A stretch of 64,000 nt of DNA from Planctomycetota bacterium (lineage in GTDB: Bacteria > Planctomycetota > UBA1135 > GCA-002686595): NCBI GenBank assembly GCA_012960475.1, contig DUBE01000043.1:186001-250000 (forward strand). Reading direction: 5' to 3'. Position numbers and translations under genes: made by a program. Numbering within the stretch: position 1 is the first letter of the stretch; every line of letters starts with the position of its first letter. The notes below the pieces were generated by a model. It ran no database searches, had not been told where the DNA came from, and saw only the letters and a program-made list of their open reading frames with translations. Below, piece by piece: positions 60,248-64,000 of this stretch.

Positions 60248-60925
60248 ATGGCTCACAATCCCCCGCGTCTCGATTTTGGCCGTTTGGCCGACCACCTTGC
60301 AGACCGTGGCAAGCTGGAGGCTGATGTATTGCGGGGCCTCTTGGAAGCGTCCAGTGCCGGCGCACAACCCTTGCCCCAGGCTCTGGTAGAAGGGGGGTTT
60401 CTTTCTGACTGGGATCTGGCCAAGAGCGTTTGTGAGGCCTTCAATCTGGCATTTGTGCCTGTTGACGTGGTCAAGCCGGATGTCGCTTTGCTGGAGCTCT
60501 TCGATCCAAAGGTCTTGCTTGAGCACGACCTTGTTCCTCTGGCGCGCTTTGGGGCCATGGTCACCATGATCATGCCGGGTCTGGTGCAGGCCGACACCCT
60601 GGGCTCGATCGCCGCAGTTTCAGATTTCTTGATTCAACCGGTAGTGGGCACGGTGCAAGGCAATCAGGCCTGGTTGGCCCAACACCTTGCGGTCAAGGAA
60701 GAGGTCTCCGGCGATTGGGGCAGTTTGTTTGATCAGGGCGATGCGGCAGTCAATGCTGCGCTGGATCCCACAGGTGAAGAGCTATCTCTTGAAGCGCCGC
60801 CGGACTTGTTGCCTGAAGTCGGCCAAGCTCCATCAGGCCCAAGTAGGGCACAACTGCTAAGTGACGAGGACTTCGACCTGCCCCCGGCGCCGCAGTTTGA
60901 TGAGAGGCAGCGCAAGTCCCAATAG
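60248..60925 (+). CDS. GspE/PilB N-terminal-domain (MshEN-like) protein
   Basis: DVLRGLLEASSAGAQPLPQALVEGGFLSDWDLAKSVCEAFNLAFVPVD; no ATPase domain. Confidence 0.7.
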   Translation: MAHNPPRLDFGRLADHLADRGKLEADVLRGLLEASSAGAQPLPQALVEGGFLSDWDLAKSVCEAFNLAFVPVDVVKPDVALLELFDPKVLLEHDLVPLARFGAMVTMIMPGLVQADTLGSIAAVSDFLIQPVVGTVQGNQAWLAQHLAVKEEVSGDWGSLFDQGDAAVNAALDPTGEELSLEAPPDLLPEVGQAPSGPSRAQLLSDEDFDLPPAPQFDERQRKSQ

Positions 60926-60951
60926 GGATTGTGTTCTAGGCGGCCTGCCGT

Positions 60952-61761
60952 TCAACGGCGCGGGGCAAGCCACTCGCCACCTAGGCGCCTGACCAGCAAG
61001 CGGTCAGAAATGCGTGGCGCAAAAGGTGTCAATGCCCCGAGGAGCTTCCACTTCCAGCGCAACGTCTTTTCGGGCCGAGGCTTGATTGCAAGTGCGAGGA
61101 CCTCTTCCGCCACCGCTTCTGCTGGGTCTGCGCGTTTGAGTTCGGGAGCAGCCAGGCCGCCAGGGTTGGGCTGGGCATCAAAAAATCCAGTTGTGGTCAG
61201 AGCCGGGCAGAGAGTACAAACCGCAATTCCGTCCGAAGCCAGCTCGATTCGCAAGGCCTCTCCTATCGAGCACAGGGCGGCCTTTGAGGCCGAATAGGCC
61301 GCCTGCCCGGGAACTCCTCGACGGCCGACTACCGAAGAAACATTGATGATGACTGGATTGTGGCTCTTGCGCAGCAGGGGCAGGGCCGCCTTGCTCATCA
61401 GCAGAGGCGCGAGCACATTGGTCTGGAATACTCGTGTTAGGGTGTCGGAATCCAGCTCTTCGAGCCGGGCGCGATAGCCCATACCCGCATTGTTGACCAA
61501 CAGGTTCAGCCCGCCAAAGGCTGCCCGCAATTGTTCCATTGCCCGATGAATCTCATCTGTGTCAGTCAGATCGGCGCGTAGCACTAGATGACCAGAACCG
61601 GTCAAGGTGGCAAGCACCTCCTCAAGCTTATTGCCCCTGCGTGCCAGCAGGGCCACCGTGTAGCCGGCCACCGACAAGCGACGGGCAGTTGCGGCGCCGA
61701 TTCCAGATGAGGCCCCGGTGACCAAGGCATGGAGTCCGTTCAGGGGTTGAGAGCGGGGCAC
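60952..61761 (-). CDS. SDR-family oxidoreductase
   Basis: VTGASSGIGAATARRL, NNAGMG, YSASKAAL. Confidence 0.94.
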   Translation of the reverse strand: MPRSQPLNGLHALVTGASSGIGAATARRLSVAGYTVALLARRGNKLEEVLATLTGSGHLVLRADLTDTDEIHRAMEQLRAAFGGLNLLVNNAGMGYRARLEELDSDTLTRVFQTNVLAPLLMSKAALPLLRKSHNPVIINVSSVVGRRGVPGQAAYSASKAALCSIGEALRIELASDGIAVCTLCPALTTTGFFDAQPNPGGLAAPELKRADPAEAVAEEVLALAIKPRPEKTLRWKWKLLGALTPFAPRISDRLLVRRLGGEWLAPRR

Positions 61762-62334
61762 CTAACCCCCTGCCGTGGCCAGTTTTCGGTAGCGGCGCCA
61801 GGCTTTGGACCAGGCGGTGATTTCCTTGATGACGAGACGCACCTTTCTGTCTGCATCCCCGTATTGGTCGCGGATCTTGAGTTCCCAGTCACGCACCTCA
61901 TCAAGAGCGACCGAGAACTTTTCACGGGCGGCAATCCCCTTGAGTACATAGGTGGATTCGTCTCCACTCTTCTTGGCAGCACGTGCGGCTTCGTCCAATA
62001 CCTTTGCTTCGCGCGCATTGTTGGTGCCCCGGACCCATTCATCAGCATCCAATAGATCTTCGGGAGATGTGTCCCTGGCGCGAGGGTTGGAAGGGCCAGC
62101 GTGGTTGCCAGGAACAGGGGGAGGTTCGGCGCGATTCAGGTCAGCAAAAGGGTCAGGCAACTGATTTGCTCGTTCCAGGGCTTCGGCCTGCTCCTTGGTT
62201 TGGCCACCGGAGGAGCCGATGAGGTTGGAGATCAGAACAGCCGCACCGATACCGGCCCCTGCCACTAGCAAGACGGCGATCAGGGGATTGCCCATGCTGG
62301 GGCTATTGGAGGTGGGTTTTCTCATGGTTGCCAC
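61762..62334 (-). CDS. Hypothetical protein with N-terminal TM segment
   Basis: 190-aa ORF; LIAVLLVAGAGIGAAVLISNLIG. Confidence 0.7.
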   Translation of the reverse strand: MATMRKPTSNSPSMGNPLIAVLLVAGAGIGAAVLISNLIGSSGGQTKEQAEALERANQLPDPFADLNRAEPPPVPGNHAGPSNPRARDTSPEDLLDADEWVRGTNNAREAKVLDEAARAAKKSGDESTYVLKGIAAREKFSVALDEVRDWELKIRDQYGDADRKVRLVIKEITAWSKAWRRYRKLATAGG

Positions 62335-62429
62335 GTTGGCGTGAGTCTTTGATTCTAGCGAGGAGCTCTATCTAGGACGCGGGGAGACTTGTGGTTACGC
62401 GTCTTGGGGGGGCAAGACTTGGATTTGCG

Positions 62430-63746
62430 CTAGCTTCCGGTCTTGATCAAGCGTGCCGCGAAGCCTCCATCTACTGGACCCTCGGAGCCGGGTAAGGCTA
62501 GGAAGGAGTCATCAAGCTCGAATTCGGGATGGTCCTGCAGAAAGCCACGTATCTGCTGCGGGCCTTCTTCGGGCTCGATGCTGCATACGGACCACAGTAG
62601 GCGGCCGCCGGTGGCAACTCGCTTTGAAGCCAGGTCGAGGAGGTTTCGTTGCAAGCTGGTCAGGGCGCGCAGGTTGGCCGGGCCAAAGCGCCAGCGGGCT
62701 GCAGGCCGGGCACCCAGGACCCCAGTGTTGGAGCAGGGCGCGTCGACCATTACCCCATCAAAGAGTTCGCCTTTGGCAATCCCAGCGCCTCCATTACAGG
62801 CCAGCAACTGAATTGGGAACCCGCCCCCCTGACGCGCCATTTCAGGGATCATGAGAGCCAGGCGTCTGGCAGACTGATCGCAGGCCAATACGCTTGCGCC
62901 GGACCGAGCTACTTGCATGGCTTTGGTGCCGGGCGCAGCGCAGATGTCGAGGACTCGCTCTTGGTCTGATGAATTCATCAGCGCGCCCGCACGCTGGGCG
63001 GTTTCTCCTTGCACCCAGATTTCTCCGTCTTGGAAGGCTTTCGAGTTCAGCACAGGGCTGATCTGGTTGGAGGGAACCAGCAAGCACTGCGACATCGACG
63101 ATTGCGCAGCATTGTCAACCCCCAACGAACCAGCGTCCGGAGTGTCTTCTTTACTGGACCAAAGGCAGAGGGGTGGTTCAGTCAAGAACCAACGAGCAAG
63201 CTCCTGGGCCTTCGCTTCACCGTGGCGTGTACTCCAGCGCTTGAAGAGGTTCCCGGGAATGTTGAGTACGTCCTCTGCCCAGAGAGCGGGATGTTCCGTT
63301 GGATCTCTGAAAACGGGCCGTTCAAAGTGCCAGTTGCGGTCGGAAACATCACAGCGTGGATTTCCACTAAGTCCCAGATGGACTTGGCGTTGCACCTCAC
63401 GCAGCACCCCGTTGACGAGGCGCCCTTTAGACAGCCCCAAGGTGTCGCTGGCGGCTGAAACGGTCTCGCTAATGGCGGCATGGGGGGGAACGCGATCCAA
63501 AAAAAGCATCTGGGTCAGGCCCACCCGAAGGTGCGCCGCCAGATCTGGTTTGGGTGTTCCGTGAGTGAAATGCGAGACGATGGCGCGCAGGGTGCCTCTA
63601 CGACGAATCTCGGTGCCTACAATTGCTCTCAGTAGGCCTCTGTCTCGATCGTCCAGGCCCTCCAGGTGTGCCGCGCGGTCGACTTCACGCAGGGGCTGGT
63701 CTGCTCCCGAGCGCAGGATTGCCCAGGCGGTGCGGCGCAGGGTCAC
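62430..63746 (-). CDS. rsmB: NusB-domain RsmB-like rRNA cytosine-C5 methyltransferase
   Basis: DICAAPGTKAMQVA, VDAPCSNTGVLG; N-terminal NusB-like region. Confidence 0.9.
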   Translation of the reverse strand: MTLRRTAWAILRSGADQPLREVDRAAHLEGLDDRDRGLLRAIVGTEIRRRGTLRAIVSHFTHGTPKPDLAAHLRVGLTQMLFLDRVPPHAAISETVSAASDTLGLSKGRLVNGVLREVQRQVHLGLSGNPRCDVSDRNWHFERPVFRDPTEHPALWAEDVLNIPGNLFKRWSTRHGEAKAQELARWFLTEPPLCLWSSKEDTPDAGSLGVDNAAQSSMSQCLLVPSNQISPVLNSKAFQDGEIWVQGETAQRAGALMNSSDQERVLDICAAPGTKAMQVARSGASVLACDQSARRLALMIPEMARQGGGFPIQLLACNGGAGIAKGELFDGVMVDAPCSNTGVLGARPAARWRFGPANLRALTSLQRNLLDLASKRVATGGRLLWSVCSIEPEEGPQQIRGFLQDHPEFELDDSFLALPGSEGPVDGGFAARLIKTGS

Positions 63747-64000
63747 GGGGCGAGCTCCTGTCCAAGGCGGTTCTTGGCGAGGAGCTTTGCTCCTCGCAAG
63801 AAGGCGCGACCGGTCATGGTTCCCTTGCCTGCAGGCTTGACCTGTAGGAGATTGACCGTGCCAGCGCCGCAGGCCACGAGAAACTCCGGACCTCCCAAGA
63901 AGGTCCCTGGGGGAGCGTCGTCAGCAGAAGCCTCTTCCAGCGCAAGCACGGTCAGGGAGCGTCCATCTGGTAGATGGGTCATCGCTCCGGGCCAAGGGCT
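63743..64000 (-). CDS. fmt: Methionyl-tRNA formyltransferase, C-terminal part, truncated by window end
   Basis: SPWPGAMTHLPDG...LLQVKPAGKGTMTGRAFLRGAKL. Confidence 0.8.
   Translation of the reverse strand, partial: SPWPGAMTHLPDGRSLTVLALEEASADDAPPGTFLGGPEFLVACGAGTVNLLQVKPAGKGTMTGRAFLRGAKLLAKNRLGQELAP

Overview
The window is a gene-dense bacterial chromosome segment. Gene content (NrdJ, RNase HIII, bacillithiol genes, dnaA-dnaN-dciA-gyrB) suggests Planctomycetota, but that is inference. Most of it is housekeeping: hemL, gmhA, rpiA, feoAB, nrdJ, murJ, gyrA, dapF, rnhC, moeA, parB, a sigma-70 factor, hemW, pyrF, bshC/bshB1, parA, bshA, a cysteine desulfurase, an oriC region with dnaA-dnaN-dciA-gyrB, rsmB and fmt. 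Main items for a second look: (1) two probable selenoprotein genes that ORF callers split at in-frame UGA: a DsbD-type reductase with U-x-N-C in its thioredoxin domain (UGA 12432-12434, minus) and a thioredoxin-like lipoprotein with U-P-F-C (UGA 48575-48577, plus). Each has a hairpin just downstream consistent with a bacterial SECIS. (2) A tightly coupled four-gene operon (1433-7153, minus): Lhr-like helicase, two BrxD/DUF2791-like ATPases and an unknown protein. It resembles Shango/BREX-type anti-phage modules but has no recognisable TerB gene. (3) Two perfect parS palindromes beside parB, with parA about 11 kb away and translationally coupled to bshA. (4) A sigma factor with no ATG/GTG/TTG start at the expected position but an ATC behind a strong Shine-Dalgarno sequence. 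(5) A DnaA-box/GC-cluster/DnaA-trio arrangement at the putative oriC. (6) A 17-bp palindrome upstream of feoA, structured intergenic regions and several gene remnants. All calls come from reading the sequence and the supplied translations; no database search was run.
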